Below, piece after piece: positions 1-10,791 of a DNA stretch of 64,000 nt. The translations under genes were made by a program, and so were the position numbers. The stretch's first letter is position 1, and each line of letters opens with the position of its first letter. The stretch is taken from contig KN832557.1 of assembly GCA_000827205.1 (NCBI GenBank), positions 1,769,771 to 1,833,770 on the forward strand, read 5' to 3'. The notes below the pieces were generated by a model, which was given only the letters and a program-made list of their open reading frames with translations, was not told the origin of the DNA and searched no databases. The stretch is from Plicaturopsis crispa FD-325 SS-3 (Eukaryota; Basidiomycota; Agaricomycetes; Amylocorticiales; Amylocorticiaceae).

Positions 1-576
1 ATATTTGGGCCTTCCACAGATGATGACCTGACACCAGGCCAGGCTTCCGACTGTCAGTAAATTCTTGCACCAACTCCTGTGCTGTAGTTGATACTTTCTG
101 AAAGGGTGCAACCGCGCATTTACCCGCACCTCGTGGAGCTGCATCGTGTCCCTACTTGTCGAGATAGGTACGTACGCGCGCTCCCTACCCATGCCCGTAT
201 GCTAACGACCTTCCGTCCAGTTCTGGGCCTCGCGTTCACAATAGTTGCCTGGTCATATTACCGCCAATGCCTCAACCCCGCCTTAACCCGCGAGCACGCA
301 GTCCCCGCCTACGCCCCCGCCCACTACGCACCCGCGTACGCGCCGCCTCCGGGCCCGCCCCCGCACCTCAAGGACGACGACGCGTACTACCAGCAGCCCG
401 CGCCCATGTACGGCGACGGCGGGAAGCCGCCGGGCTATGCGTACGGCGATGCGGAGGACAGCTTTGTGGGCGCGACGAAGGACGGGAAGGAGGATCCGTT
501 TGCGGATTACGACGGCCCGAGCGATCTGCATGACCAGAGGGAGAGGGATGTGACTAGCCCGGGGTTACGGGGTTGA
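1..576 (+). CDS. 3' part of a multi-span membrane protein (unrecognised family), 5' end outside the window
   Basis: Three exons fit: <1-52, 105-167 and 221-576, with introns of about 52 and 53 bp; the second intron has a GCTAACG branch-like site. Reading through gives ...TPGQASD-W-CNRAFTRTSW..., then a hydrophobic stretch (SCIVSLLVEIVLGLAFTIVAW), then a YYRQC motif, so a transmembrane helix crosses the last splice junction. The tail after it is about 100 residues, rich in Pro, Tyr and acidic residues (PPPGPPPHLKDDD, EDPFADYDGPSDL), and is probably cytosolic. Agaricomycete tetraspan proteins often have this layout of a last helix and a disordered acidic tail, but I cannot name the family. The first exon is the least certain, because the donor GTCAGT at 53 competes with GTAAAT at 57. 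Confidence 0.6.
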
Positions 577-912
577 GTCTCGATGGTCGCGATGTCTGAG
601 GTTGGATGATTTGTGTTTCTTCATTGCTGCCATATGTGTTCCTCATCGGACTGGATCCCTCGGACTCTTGTTGTATACATACGTTTGACGACTCTACACG
701 ATATTTCACGATGTGGATATTTTAGTGCCGCCGTTAGATCGACTTCAAGACTTTGACGAGGAACCCGGTTACGCGCGAGCAGCTGTCTCCTTCAGCCACT
801 GGCAGCCTCTGTTTCCGGCTTCATTCGCTCTGTCCATGATCTCGAAATTCGCGAAATAGACAGATCGCAGACAGCATCTCTGGTCTCCTTCCCATTGCAG
901 ATCCTGCTTAGG

Positions 913-2033
913 ATGGTGCGCCGAAAGGGAAAGCAAACCCACACCGCCACCGCCGCCTCGGACAACGCCTCAGACGCGTCGCACGCAGGCCGCCCATCCC
1001 TAGCAGCCGCCAAACCGCCCCAAGGATTCTTCCCCTTCGCGCGCTACACCTCCGTCGTAGGCGTGCACGCATCCCTCCTCATCTTCTCCGCCCTCTTCCT
1101 CCCGCAACTCCCTGTCTCCGCGGCTTCGAGCCCGACCGCGACGCTCACGTCGATATGCGCGGGCGCGGTGCTGCTGCAGGGCTGGTGGGGCGGGTGGATG
1201 CGGAAGTGGTGGCTGGACTACTCGCTTGAGGGGAACGACGACGAGAAGGTCATGCAGCGCACACGGGTGAATGCGACGAAGGTCCAGGTGAGCGCCGTCC
1301 CCGTATACTCTACAGCTTTCGGCTCATTTGTGGCGATGCGTAGGAATGCGTGAAGGCGTGGATAGCGACGCTGGTGTCGTCCTTTGCCATACACTCAATT
1401 ATAATATTGTTCGGTGCACCCGCTACTACGTGAGTCTTCTGCGCGTTTACGGATTGTACCGCGTTCACCGACATGATGCATACACGAACAGATACATCCC
1501 CCACACATATCTGCTTGCCAGCCTAGTATCAGTCCTTACAGTATTCGCCCCAGTTTACACCCTCGGCGTCCCCTCGCTTTCCGGCGATACAGCAGCCCTC
1601 ATCAAACGCCTCACATACACCCGTCTCTTCGTCGAATCCTCGTCAGTATACCCTAACTTCCATGCCTGATTTTTCTGACCGCTGAGAATGTCTCTACAGG
1701 ACGCGCGTGCCCGTGGAACGCGCGCTGGTATACCCAGTCCTAGGCACCGTCATCGGATGCTGGGCTGGCGCATTCCCCATTCCCCTGGACTGGGAAGAGC
1801 CGTGGCAGGTAATTTGCATGCTCACCCCATGACCGTAATGATTGGCTGAACGCATCCTCGTGTAGGCATGGCCGCTCACTCCAGCATTTGGCGCGATATT
1901 TGGTTATGTCGCCGGGTCTTTGGGCGCGCTGACAGTCAGTAGTACGTTGTTCTTTGCCAATGTACATGTCGAGTCGCAGGCAGAAAAGGCTGCGCAGTTA
2001 GCCTCCACGCCAAAATCCAAAAAGAAAAATTGA
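913..2033 (+). CDS. GPI11: GPI11 / PIG-F, ethanolamine-phosphate transfer subunit of GPI anchor synthesis
   Basis: Five exons (913-1287, 1344-1429, 1492-1641, 1700-1808, 1866-2033) add up to 888 nt, 295 residues. The C-terminal half carries the PIG-F hallmark GCWAGAFPIPLDWEEPWQ followed by AWPLTPAFGAIFGY, and ends with a Lys-rich tail (SKKKN), an ER-retention-like cytosolic end. Hydrophobic segments lie at about residues 45-65, 75-95, 130-150 and 160-180 and twice near the end. PIG-F is the ER membrane partner that stabilises PIG-O and PIG-G when phosphoethanolamine is added to GPI mannoses. The ATG at 913 is the first in frame; an upstream TTG at 895 is not needed. The gene is convergent with the phosphatase that follows and ends 127 bp from it. 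Confidence 0.93.
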
Positions 2034-2159
2034 ATTGCCAGCTTGAGCGGCGAGCCGTCTACTGTCTACAGTGTACACACGCGTCTATCGAGACACTTTA
2101 AGTTTGAGTTCCCCCTCTTACATTTACCTTGTACAGTACCCCGTAACTGAGTACAAGGA

Positions 2160-3369
2160 TCATGGCTTGGTACTCTTGACGACCCTGAGGTCGCCGAGGG
2201 AACCTGTCACGTAGTCTGGGACAATGAGCGACGCATTAGGTCCTGTGATGTCCTTCTCGTGCGTTATGCCTGCGGGAGAAGGTTAGAACAACAACCGCGT
2301 ATCCGAAGGGGCCTGGAAAGAACGTACCCGTGAGGACGAGTAACGTCGCGAGGCCGCCGTTCTTTCCGAACAGGATATCGGTATTAAGGCGGTCGCCGAT
2401 CATCAAGGTACGCTTGGGATCGTAGTTCACCCTGCGATGCGATGAAAAGGGGTGTGCATGGGTGAGATAGGATAAGCGTGAGAAGGCCAGGGTACGCACT
2501 TTGCCTTGATGCAATCGAGCATGGTCGCATTCGGCTTGCCTGTGCTCACTGGTTCCCTCCCGAGAGAATACCGGAGCGGCGCGCTGATGCATCCGGCACC
2601 GGGAAGTAGTCCCCCGGCCGCGGGATACGTGCTGTCCTCGTTGGTCGCAAGGAACAAGCAGTCAGGGTTTCGCGTGAGATACTGGAAGGCCTTGGAGAGC
2701 TTCGTGTAATTCAACGAGGTATCGAGACCGCAGAGCACCGCACCGACTGTGTCGTCGTGCACGTAGGTTGAGAGGTTGAAGGGCTCGAGGGTGTTATCGG
2801 CAGGATCCTATGAATCCGTGAGTCAAAAGGTCATCGCGGCGCGATTCGCTATAGATGAAGCTCACTGTTCCACCAGTGAATTGTACGCCCTCATCGCGCA
2901 GCTCTTCCTCGATCCCTTTCATACCGATCACGTAGACCTTCTTTTCCTTTGGCAATTTCACGACCGAAGAGATGTACACGGCGGCAGCGTATGCAGAGCC
3001 ATAGATCTCGTCCTAGTCTGATACTTTAATACACAGACCCATTCGATCTGATCATAGAGACTCACGACATGCGCCTCGACGCCAAGATTGTCGAATTTTC
3101 CCTTGTAGCTCTTTCGCGATTTCGTTGCGTTATTCGTCACGAAGAGGACTTTCTTATCTGCATGGCAGGGCGTTCAGCAATGTATCGGAGACTTTCCGTA
3201 GGCTCGCGAGAACATACACACTTCGACTGCGCAGGATCTTGAGCACTTCGAGCGCGCCGTCGACAAGATGTTCGCCGTTCCACAAGACGCCATCGCAATC
3301 GAACATCCAGGTGTCGTATTTATCTAGAAGAGATTCATAGTCTTCCTCTGTAGACAAGCGGGCAGCCAT
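2160..3369 (-). CDS. PHO13: 4-nitrophenylphosphatase / phosphoglycolate phosphatase (HAD family, PHO13 type)
   Basis: Six exons (3369-3222, 3157-3066, 3012-2866, 2807-2500, 2431-2328, 2269-2160) total 909 nt, 302 residues, the usual length. HAD motif I is DCDGVLW (nucleophile and acid-base Asp), motif II is [10 protein letters not shown], the substrate-proximal Lys is in GKPNATML and motif IV is [13 protein letters not shown] (Mg-binding Asp pair). A C2-type cap lies between motifs II and III. Homologues clear toxic side products such as 2-phosphoglycolate and 4-phosphoerythronate in the cytosol. Start ATG 3369 is the first Met before the conserved [13 protein letters not shown]; an upstream in-frame TTG at 3402 is not a likely start. 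Confidence 0.92.
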
Positions 3370-3442
3370 AGTGTTCGAGATGAGTCTGTCCGTTACTAAC
3401 AATTGAAGTCGAGGTCAAGTATTTGAGAGACCGATGAGACTA

Positions 3443-4337
3443 CTGGGGATATTTCGGAAACTTTCCGAAACTCGAAAAATCCCTCCAGGCATATTTTAGT
3501 AAATAACTGTCCGGGCTCTTGTACCTTACGCAGACCGTGAGTAGCTGCAATCCTTGTAAGTTATCCCTTCAGGTGTTTTAGCTTGATAATGCCTCGAGGG
3601 ATATGCTTAGGTCTTTCCCTTGAGGAGAATTAATATCAAATGTCCTTGAATGTCCCCGGGATAGATTGCTCTGGAGGTATTTACTCAAAGGGTTATATTA
3701 CCTGAAGTGATTTCAGAGCTAAAAAGCGTGGACGCCTTTGGGTGATATTCCGCCTTAACAGATATTTGTTTCGATTAGTCCATAGCGAGGGACCGTAAAA
3801 ACAAAATCGTACGGCCGAGCGCGGTTCGAACGAGCGCCTATCGAGCACCACACCCAATCCGCCATGCGCTGAACCGCTAGACCATAGTGTCGAATAGACT
3901 GTTCGTTTTTACCATCATGATGATCTGTAATCTTTGCCCGACATATGTATAAGTCTTGAACCCCATTCAACGCTGAAACCGGTCCACAAATATTGTGCGC
4001 AAAATCACTTCATGGAAATTGATACATATCTAGCTGAATCTCAGTAAAGGTTAAAATCTATGAAGACATTTTTGCATAAATGTGGCTTAAGACATTAATG
4101 AGATGTTTTACATCAAGTTGGATAACCTTCATTTTCCCTCAAGGCAAGAAGCACCTGAAACCCCTCAATGGTTTTTACCAAGAAAAGGCGTGGAGCATTG
4201 GTCCTGCATGGATTTACTGCACGATTTGGCTGAAGAGATCTTTCAACAAAAGTACGTCCAGATGAATTGACCAGAATCGGCCTGGAGGGATTTTTCGAGT
4301 TTCCGAAACTTTTGGAAACTTTCCGAAATATCCCCGG
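3443..4337. mobile_element. Non-autonomous DNA transposon with about 50 bp terminal inverted repeats and TA target duplication
   Basis: The left end (3443 onward, CTGGGGATATTTCGGAAAC...) matches the reverse complement of the right end (to 4337, CCGGGGATATTTCGGAAAG...) for about 48 bp, through CTCGAAAAATCCCTCCAGG; the right arm has a 10 bp extra block. Both ends are flanked by TA (3441-3442 and 4338-4339), the target duplication expected of Tc1/mariner-like elements. The 800 bp interior is AT-rich, has no transposase-like reading frame and contains a tRNA-like pol III unit (3796-3893). The two TIRs differ at only a few positions, so the element is not very old. It sits in the spacer between the phosphatase and the Zn2Cys6 factor. 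Confidence 0.8.
3796..3893 (-). other. tRNA-derived pol III promoter unit inside the transposon (degenerate tRNA or SINE head)
   Basis: On the minus strand an A box (TGGTCTAGCGG, 3884-3874) and a B box (CGTTCGAACC, 3832-3823) lie about 42 nt apart, as in a tRNA, followed by T-rich pol III terminator-like DNA (TTTTGTTTTT at 3807-3797). The A-box region resembles tRNA-Glu or tRNA-Asp. The 3' side cannot pair with the 5' acceptor segment GACACTA, and the T stem has a mismatch, so this is not a working tRNA gene. It could be a tRNA pseudogene or the head of a short SINE caught within the element. Transcription itself is an inference. Confidence 0.45.
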
Positions 4338-4583
4338 TAATCTTAGTGTTCTGGTATTTGAATGCCATCCATCCATCCACCGGAGAATCAGAGTTCGGCT
4401 TCTCGACTTATGTAAATGGAATGTCGGCACCGTCCATGGCGGATTCTTGACCAATGCTTGATACCATGAAACCTTCTCATTGTCAAGCAATTCCCAGGTT
4501 CGCGATGGTCAAGGTAGGTGCTTAGAAACATTTCAATCCGTTCTTGACTCATCTATGCCTGCTTATTTTCCAGAGCTGCCGCG

Positions 4584-4590
4584 TATATAA
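4584..4590 (+). promoter_or_regulatory. TATA box of the Zn2Cys6 gene
   Basis: TATATAA lies 35 bp before the ATG at 4625, in a short leader. The spacing implies a very short 5' UTR. Confidence 0.5.
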
Positions 4591-4624
4591 GGCGTCGCAT
4601 AGTCTGACACAAGTGTAACACCAC

Positions 4625-7600
4625 ATGGATGCCACCGTTTCAAATAGCTCGGACGGTCCGTCTGGAAAAAGTCCTAGCAACGTTCAGACCAATGTAAAGA
4701 TATCATGCGCCGAGTGCCGAAGGTACGCTCTAGGATGCATTCCATACCCAGTACACGAACTTATCAACGGCATCCATAGATCCAAACTGAAGTGTGATAG
4801 GTGCCAAGCTGCCGCTTCGTGATGCGTCCAGCAATTAATATAGTCATCTTTCGTAGATCCGTTCCTTGCGAGTCCTGTATCAGGCGAGGTTGCGCAGATA
4901 TATGCCCGACAGGTATGCCACCTGTACCCAAGTATGGTGATAAATGTTCGAGCTCACTCTTTTTAGGCACGATGAAAGCCACGAAAGGCAACAAGTAAGT
5001 TTCCCCACAACACTTCTTCCGACTCGGGACTCACAAACCTCACCGGTACAGGGTTCTCCAGGCACGCAGTGAACGTCTGGCCGAGCGGGTCAAATCCCAG
5101 GCTGCCAGGATCGCCGAGCTCGAGCGGGCGCTGGCGCTGGCGCAAGTACAGTCAGGCGGGGGCGGAGCTATAAATGCTTTACCGCCCATGGCTTCTGGAC
5201 AATTACTCAATTCCCAGCAGCCTCAAAACATCTATGATTCCGCGGTAGATGAGCTCTCTGACTCTCTTGGATCTATCTCTTTTGGTGCGAGTGGTCAGGC
5301 TAGATATCACGGACAAACTACAAGCTCAGAGGTGCGGTTCGTTATAACACAAAGACCCGTAATTGTGTACTGAGATCCTACCCGCAGTATTTCCGGGATT
5401 TACTCGAGGTCAGCATATTGTGCGCTCTTGATGCTCGCCTTTCACCTGGCTAATTTATGCAAGCAACTCAGCCCCGCGACAGCGAGACATGGGAAAGCTC
5501 GGACTCAGAGTACGCAGATCTCCCGGGGGAACTCGTCGAGCTAGTGGTCGCGTTTCCATTAGGCCTGCGGGGTTGTGCATACAGGAAACAGATGTTCGTT
5601 TCGTTCTTGCCCTCGCGTGAAAGGGCATTGGCAGTTGCAGATATCTACTACGAACATATCGCATGGATGTGAGCCTTTTTCTTTGAAGCCGGCGTATGTT
5701 CATCTGCTGAAGTAGATCTAGGTATGAGCCCATAACCCGCGAAGACCTAGTGACGACGATCATAGACCCTATATATGCCACGACAGGTGTCGTAGATCTG
5801 TCGAGAATTCATTCTCACCTTCTTTCCGTCTTCTTTGGAATACTTGCCTCCGGCGTCCTCTATGATGACCATCCCGCGGCACCACATTTTCAGAAGCAGT
5901 ACTACGCTTTAGCTCGTGCCGCACTCTCCCTGGATCCCATATGGCAAGAGGCAACGACTGCGACCGTGCAGGCGCTGTTCGTGTTGATGCGCTATACATA
6001 TCGTGTGGACCGGACGAGCAATGAATATCGGTGGATTCTAGGCGGAATTTGCACCCGTGTTGCAGGAATCGTTCGTATTCGCTCTCATATACGCAGTCGA
6101 CTATCATTGATATGGGTGATGTACAGATTGGACTGCGTGAGCTTTCTTCCGTGCCTTGGCCGCTTCCGGTATCGTGTCCTGATAAAAGCCACACACAGAA
6201 CGTGAAAGTGCTAGATGGGGCCTCGATAGTGCTGAGATACAGCGTCGACGCAGCGTTGCTTGGGATTTATACAGGCATGAGGCATGGACTGTGAGCTCAC
6301 TGACCTCCAAAAGTATCCAGCCGTAACTCAAACAATTTCAGGGCATTGTCAATGGGCGCCCCCCTTCGGTGTCCATCCGCTTTGGCGACTGTCGATTTTC
6401 GTACGACCCGGAAGAGCGAACCGCTGGTGCCTATACGGAATGTATGTATGTTCTTAATACGCGCGTCTACAGTCGACTGATCTTCCAGTGCAGGGCACTC
6501 GTGGAAGCATAGCTACGCTGCACATTGTCTGTCTGTCAGCGTAGACTTTGTTTTTGCCAGGCAGCAAAGTTACTCGGAACTGCTGAAGGTAGACAAGATA
6601 ATTCGTCAGTTTCCGGTCCCCCCGGAGCTGCAAGCACCTACCCACGCCTCAGATACTGAACGGTCGTGGTCGCCGGACCCGCGGAAGGCGATGCAGCAAT
6701 ACTGTGTGCTATGTGAACGGGAGTCTAGTATGTATCATGCTGCTTCATGTCTTGGACTTCTCTATTCAAGATAACCCTTCGATGCAGATTTAATGTATAT
6801 TCACCGGAGCTTTTCCACCCAAGCCATCCGGGAGGCATCCAACAATCCTCTGACACACAAATTCGCGCCGTCTGTACTCGCGACTTATCGCAGCGCGTGC
6901 CGTTTGATAACAAGCCTGAAGTGCCTGTATCCCCTTCACCCGATACATACAGGTCGAAGCTGGTTTTTCTGGTCCGGCGTATTTTCGTCTTGCGTAAGTC
7001 TCGAGCTCTCTGAGTGACGATACAAAGGTAAATAACTTGCATGTCCTTGTGTAGATAATACTTGGCACTCTTGTTGTCGACAGTCCGGGTTGCACTTTGG
7101 CGCGGCATGCGCTGGTGGAAATCGATTTGGCGGTGCCTTTCTACGAAGAAGGGTCGCGGGAATGTCGCGCTCCTGGTACACTGGTACGCCCCCATCCTTT
7201 CGGTCTTTTGAAGCTATATCCTTAGCTCTCTCTGCCCCCCAGGACGCGCTCCAGAAACTGCAGCGACGCGCCCACGCTGCGTTCTCGGGCTTTCAGCTGG
7301 GTGCCCTGAACGCCGCCTCTAGTCGCGGTTCCCCAGACATGCCAGACGAGTTAGAAGTGCTCGGCGGACGCGGACACATCATCAAGAGGACGGCATCAGA
7401 TGTTCCGCCTGCGCCAGGCGACTTCCCGAACTTTGACGCTATGATGTCCGATCCGCAGATCTCCCTATCCGATATCCAGGATTTCCTTCAGGATTATGCA
7501 TGGCCAGGATCTACTAGCATCGACGATCTCTTACCCGAAGCTGCATTGCGCGGAGGATCGTGGCAGCCCGAAGACAATGGGCCCCTCGATATGCCCTTCA

Positions 7601-7656
7601 TCGTTCCGGACATTTCATTACCATCTGAGCATGAGACCGCGAACACGCAGGAATAA
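4625..7656 (+). CDS. Zn2Cys6 transcription factor with fungal-specific TF domain
   Basis: About 15 exons encode about 750 residues. The binuclear zinc cluster is split over three exons (4625-4722, 4780-4800, 4857-4912): CAEC-RRSKLK-C-DRSVP-C-ES-C-IRRGCADI-C, the standard C6 spacing. A linker exon follows, then a coiled coil (RSERLAERVKSQAARIAELE) from 5052. The fungal_trans domain starts near 5472 (LPGELVELVVAFPLG), continues through YYEHIAWMYEPITRED, the IGLQRESARWGLDSAEIQRR motif and NGRPPSVSIRFGD, and ends with an LYPLHPIHTGRSWFFWSG-like segment near 6960. The last exon (from about 7243) is an acidic, probably disordered activation tail. The protein should be a nuclear DNA-binding regulator; its target genes cannot be read from the context. 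It converges on the transaldolase-like gene. Confidence 0.9.
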
Positions 7657-7966
7657 ATCACCCTCCGGTCAAGCCTTTGTAGTCTCCCGTGTATCCAGAC
7701 CCAGAATACGAGATAAGGTTGTTGTTTTGACTGCCGCACACCACACTCATTCATATAGCCGGATGGACAATCTTACACCAGTAAGCCACCTCACAATATC
7801 CCCGTCGAGAGAGCTTCCTATGTATAAGTACTGCTTATTCTTCTATTAGCGCCAGTGTTATGTGCAATGTGTGTTGTGGCGAACGGCGTGTTTACAGGGA
7901 GCACAAGTCGCGCTTGACATCAACGTACAACACAATTCCTCACTCGACTCGACATGGCACAATCCA

Positions 7967-9908
7967 CTAAAAAACCTCGTCCTCCGCTGCCGCCTTGTGC
8001 AGCGGAGCCAATCTGTTTCTGGTTGGCCGTACTTTCCTCAACGATTTCCTCGCTCCCTCTGCCTCGGGAGAACTCGGGCTCTCCTTCAGCAAAGTCGCAA
8101 TCGTGTGCACCAGCGTCGCTACAGGTTTCCCTTTGTTCTCCTTGTCGACGCCCCCAGTCGGTTCGCGGGGTGGCGTCGCCTTTTTGGGAGTCGCCTTCAA
8201 GTTCGGTCGGAAGTTCAGGGTTTGGATGTCTAGCTCCTCCAGTTTGATCTGCGCCCTAATTTCTTTGTTGACCTTGTCCATCAGGAATGTCATATCGTTG
8301 CAGTTTTGTCGGCTGGTCCCTTCGTTCACTATGCCCTGGAAGGCCGCTCGACTGGCGGCGGACATGCTCGGAAGGAGTGAGCTCGGAAGTCCGTCTTGGA
8401 GGAAGGCCATAGGATATGCTGCCTGTCGCGCGCGAAACAGTGCTGCCGAAGATTCAGCAGGTGCATAGAAGGGCATGTCCATCCAGGCGGCTTCATCCAT
8501 CTGGGCCTTATTCAAGGCGACCGCGCTGACGCTTCCCAATGGTTCGAGGTCCGTTAGCTTGCGGGGATTCACAGCGATCACTCGGGTCGCAATATTGTGC
8601 AGCTTGAAATATTGGATAATCGCCTGGATGTTTTCGATGCCGGGGTTCATTTCCAAGTCCTCGAACGCGCCTTTGTTCTTATCGTTGAAATATGTTAGCG
8701 ACTATTGGGTACGTCAGTTTTCTACGCCTTCATTGATACCGTGCAGATCGACTCACCTGCTTGATCGGTATGGTAATTGTAGTTGCGCCTGCTTCTGCGC
8801 ACGCCGCTGCGTGCGACAAACCTGTGACCGAGTCCAGATTGACGAAGATGGAATGGTCTTTGACAAGTGTTCTGGTAGCGTGTATACCGGCGTCTGTCGC
8901 GGGAATCTGCAGGTACTCTCAGCCTCACGGCATCCAGCTCGACCGAAACATGTCACTCACGCTGACTACAACTCTGTGACGAGGTACACCGTTCGCTTCG
9001 AATCGCTCGGCAAGCCTTATTGCGCTATCCGTCACGCTCTCGGGAGAAAAATGACATCGCGGGTCAATGGTTGTGAAATGTGGCCCATCCACTCGGTCCA
9101 TCATCGCAATGCCGAGCTCTACAAGCTACAATGCGGTCATCAGTATAACATTCTGCGAAGGAAGAAAACAGGTGGACGCACGAACTGCTCCATAACGGAT
9201 CTTGCAAGATCCGATTTTCTCATGCTGGGTCTCAACGTTCACTGATTAATCACCACTACTTGTTGAGTGCGCAGGTCATATGCTTACCGTTTCGTCTCGC
9301 TGAGCACCTTCCTTGTTGCAGCGTAAAGATGGTAATACACGTCGTTATTCTCCATAATATTCTCGGCGACGTTTTGTAACGGAAACATCGTCCCATTGCC
9401 ATTGTAAAGCGATAATGCTACAAAGGAAGTGATAGTAACGGTGAGTGGTGTGCAGCGGTGGTTCGACGTGTAATGGCTTACTTTCGAAATCTATAGTGTG
9501 TGCCAAAACTACATCGACGGATCCGATACGCTTAGCGCCTTCTCTCCTCATCCTCTCCGTGCTCCCGGAGCTGGAGGGGTGGTCGTCATAACGGGTACGA
9601 TCGGAGACCTCCCTCGTCTTCTGGTGTCTCCGCGTGGCACGTCGGACCCCCTTGGGTTCGCCTTGTTCTATATTTCTTGGCCCCTCTTCAGCCCGTGAAC
9701 TCGACCTTCGGTGTCCTTGCGACACCTCCGGTGGATCTCCAGTTGGAAAAGGAATTGTAGATGCTGCCACAGTCGACAGACGGGTCCGCGATTCTTGTGG
9801 CGCGCGCGACGGTGCCTCCGGTGCACCAGCCGCGTAGAATGTTCCGCTGACGCGACGCTTGGGGTTGGCCATGGACGCAGTCCTCGACGATGGGAGCCTA
9901 GGGAGCAT
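7967..9908 (-). CDS. Transaldolase-fold protein lacking catalytic residues (pseudo-transaldolase)
   Basis: Six exons (9908-9482, 9417-9288, 9230-9182, 9125-8961, 8906-8757, 8701-7967) give 1,656 nt, 551 residues. After a basic, Ser/Arg-rich 125-residue N-terminus the order of transaldolase strands is recognisable: VVLAHTIDFETLSLY (like VVADTGDFE), LVELGIAMMDRVDGPHFTT, VVVSIPATDAGIHATR (like VLIKIPATWEGI), VNLDSVTGLSHAAACAEAG (like CNLTLLFSFAQAxACAEAG) and NPGIENIQAIIQYFKLHNI. The Schiff-base Lys is Ser257, the Asp of ADTGD is His137 and the Asn of TTNP is not conserved; only Asn280 is kept. A roughly 100-residue Lys-rich C-terminal extension ends the protein. It is therefore probably not an enzyme of the pentose phosphate pathway; its role is unknown. 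Confidence 0.75.
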
Positions 9909-9960
9909 GATGGGAGAAGGAGAGAAAGACTAAGACGACTTGACCTTCACCGCCCTCCAG

Positions 9961-9968
9961 TATATATA
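9961..9968 (-). promoter_or_regulatory. TATA box of the transaldolase-like gene
   Basis: TATATATA lies 53 bp upstream of the ATG at 9908, read on the minus strand. It supports that start rather than the next Met at 9872. Confidence 0.5.
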
Positions 9969-10791
9969 GGTCTACACGGCCATTGTTCAACGGGCCACCG
10001 AGTGGCTCGATTGTTCGGCAGGTCCACCCACCGGCCAACGTCCACTGCGGATGCACGATGTTAAATTTGGCTGTGAGTAATAAACATTCTACTGTTGCTG
10101 GATAGCTTTTCGCATTGACGTCGATTGTGAGGGGGGGGGGGGAGCGTGGACGTCTAGCCAGGCATAGCCGCAATTCATTCAATTCTGTCGTCGGCTCGAA
10201 GCATGAACACGACGTCCTGCTGGCTCAACGCGTTGTGTCGCGCGTTGGATGAGCACCAGGTCTTGTCTCTTGGGGACAGTTTTTGCATGTCAGGGCTTGC
10301 GTGTATATTTGGATATATCTCAAACCAAGCATCGGTCCATTCAGTGTCGGCTTTCAACCTCTGGCCAGAGAGGTCACGAAACATCGGGCCATTGGGGATT
10401 CACGTATGTATGCACGAGCCGAATGTTCTGCACTCTCTCAAAGGCGATCTCCGTGTCCGTTTGCGTTCTATCTCCCAATTCAATAGAGCACTTTGCACGC
10501 CGTACTAGTCGCCGGTCCCCGGTCCTAGTCACCGGTTGCCTGGCACGGCGAGGTCGAGTAAACTTTCGTTTCACTCGGGTATTACCGAGTAGCTCTGTGT
10601 TATCGTACTTAAGGTTTGCACACAATGGTTTGACAGTCGCATCTAGAGTACTAAGCGCAAGGGTCTACATGGACGGACGAGCACTGAACGTACTGAACAA
10701 TGAGGAGAACATATCCAGATGTTATACGACAACAAAAATCGAGGGGTATCGTCTATACATTAAATGAGGCCTAGTGACCAAGAAATATCGC
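9969..10791. other. Intergenic DNA, no supported gene
   Basis: About 0.8 kb between the transaldolase-like promoter and the 3' end of the bZIP gene. It holds a G12 tract (10131-10142) and short open frames on both strands without family motifs. Nothing else is seen. Confidence 0.5.

Noticed and set aside
3810-3893. Functional tRNA gene in the transposon
   Set aside because: Acceptor ends do not pair and the T stem is imperfect; only the A and B boxes are good.
10131-10142. G12 tract as a quadruplex regulator
   Set aside because: A single homopolymer run; no further G runs with proper spacing next to it.
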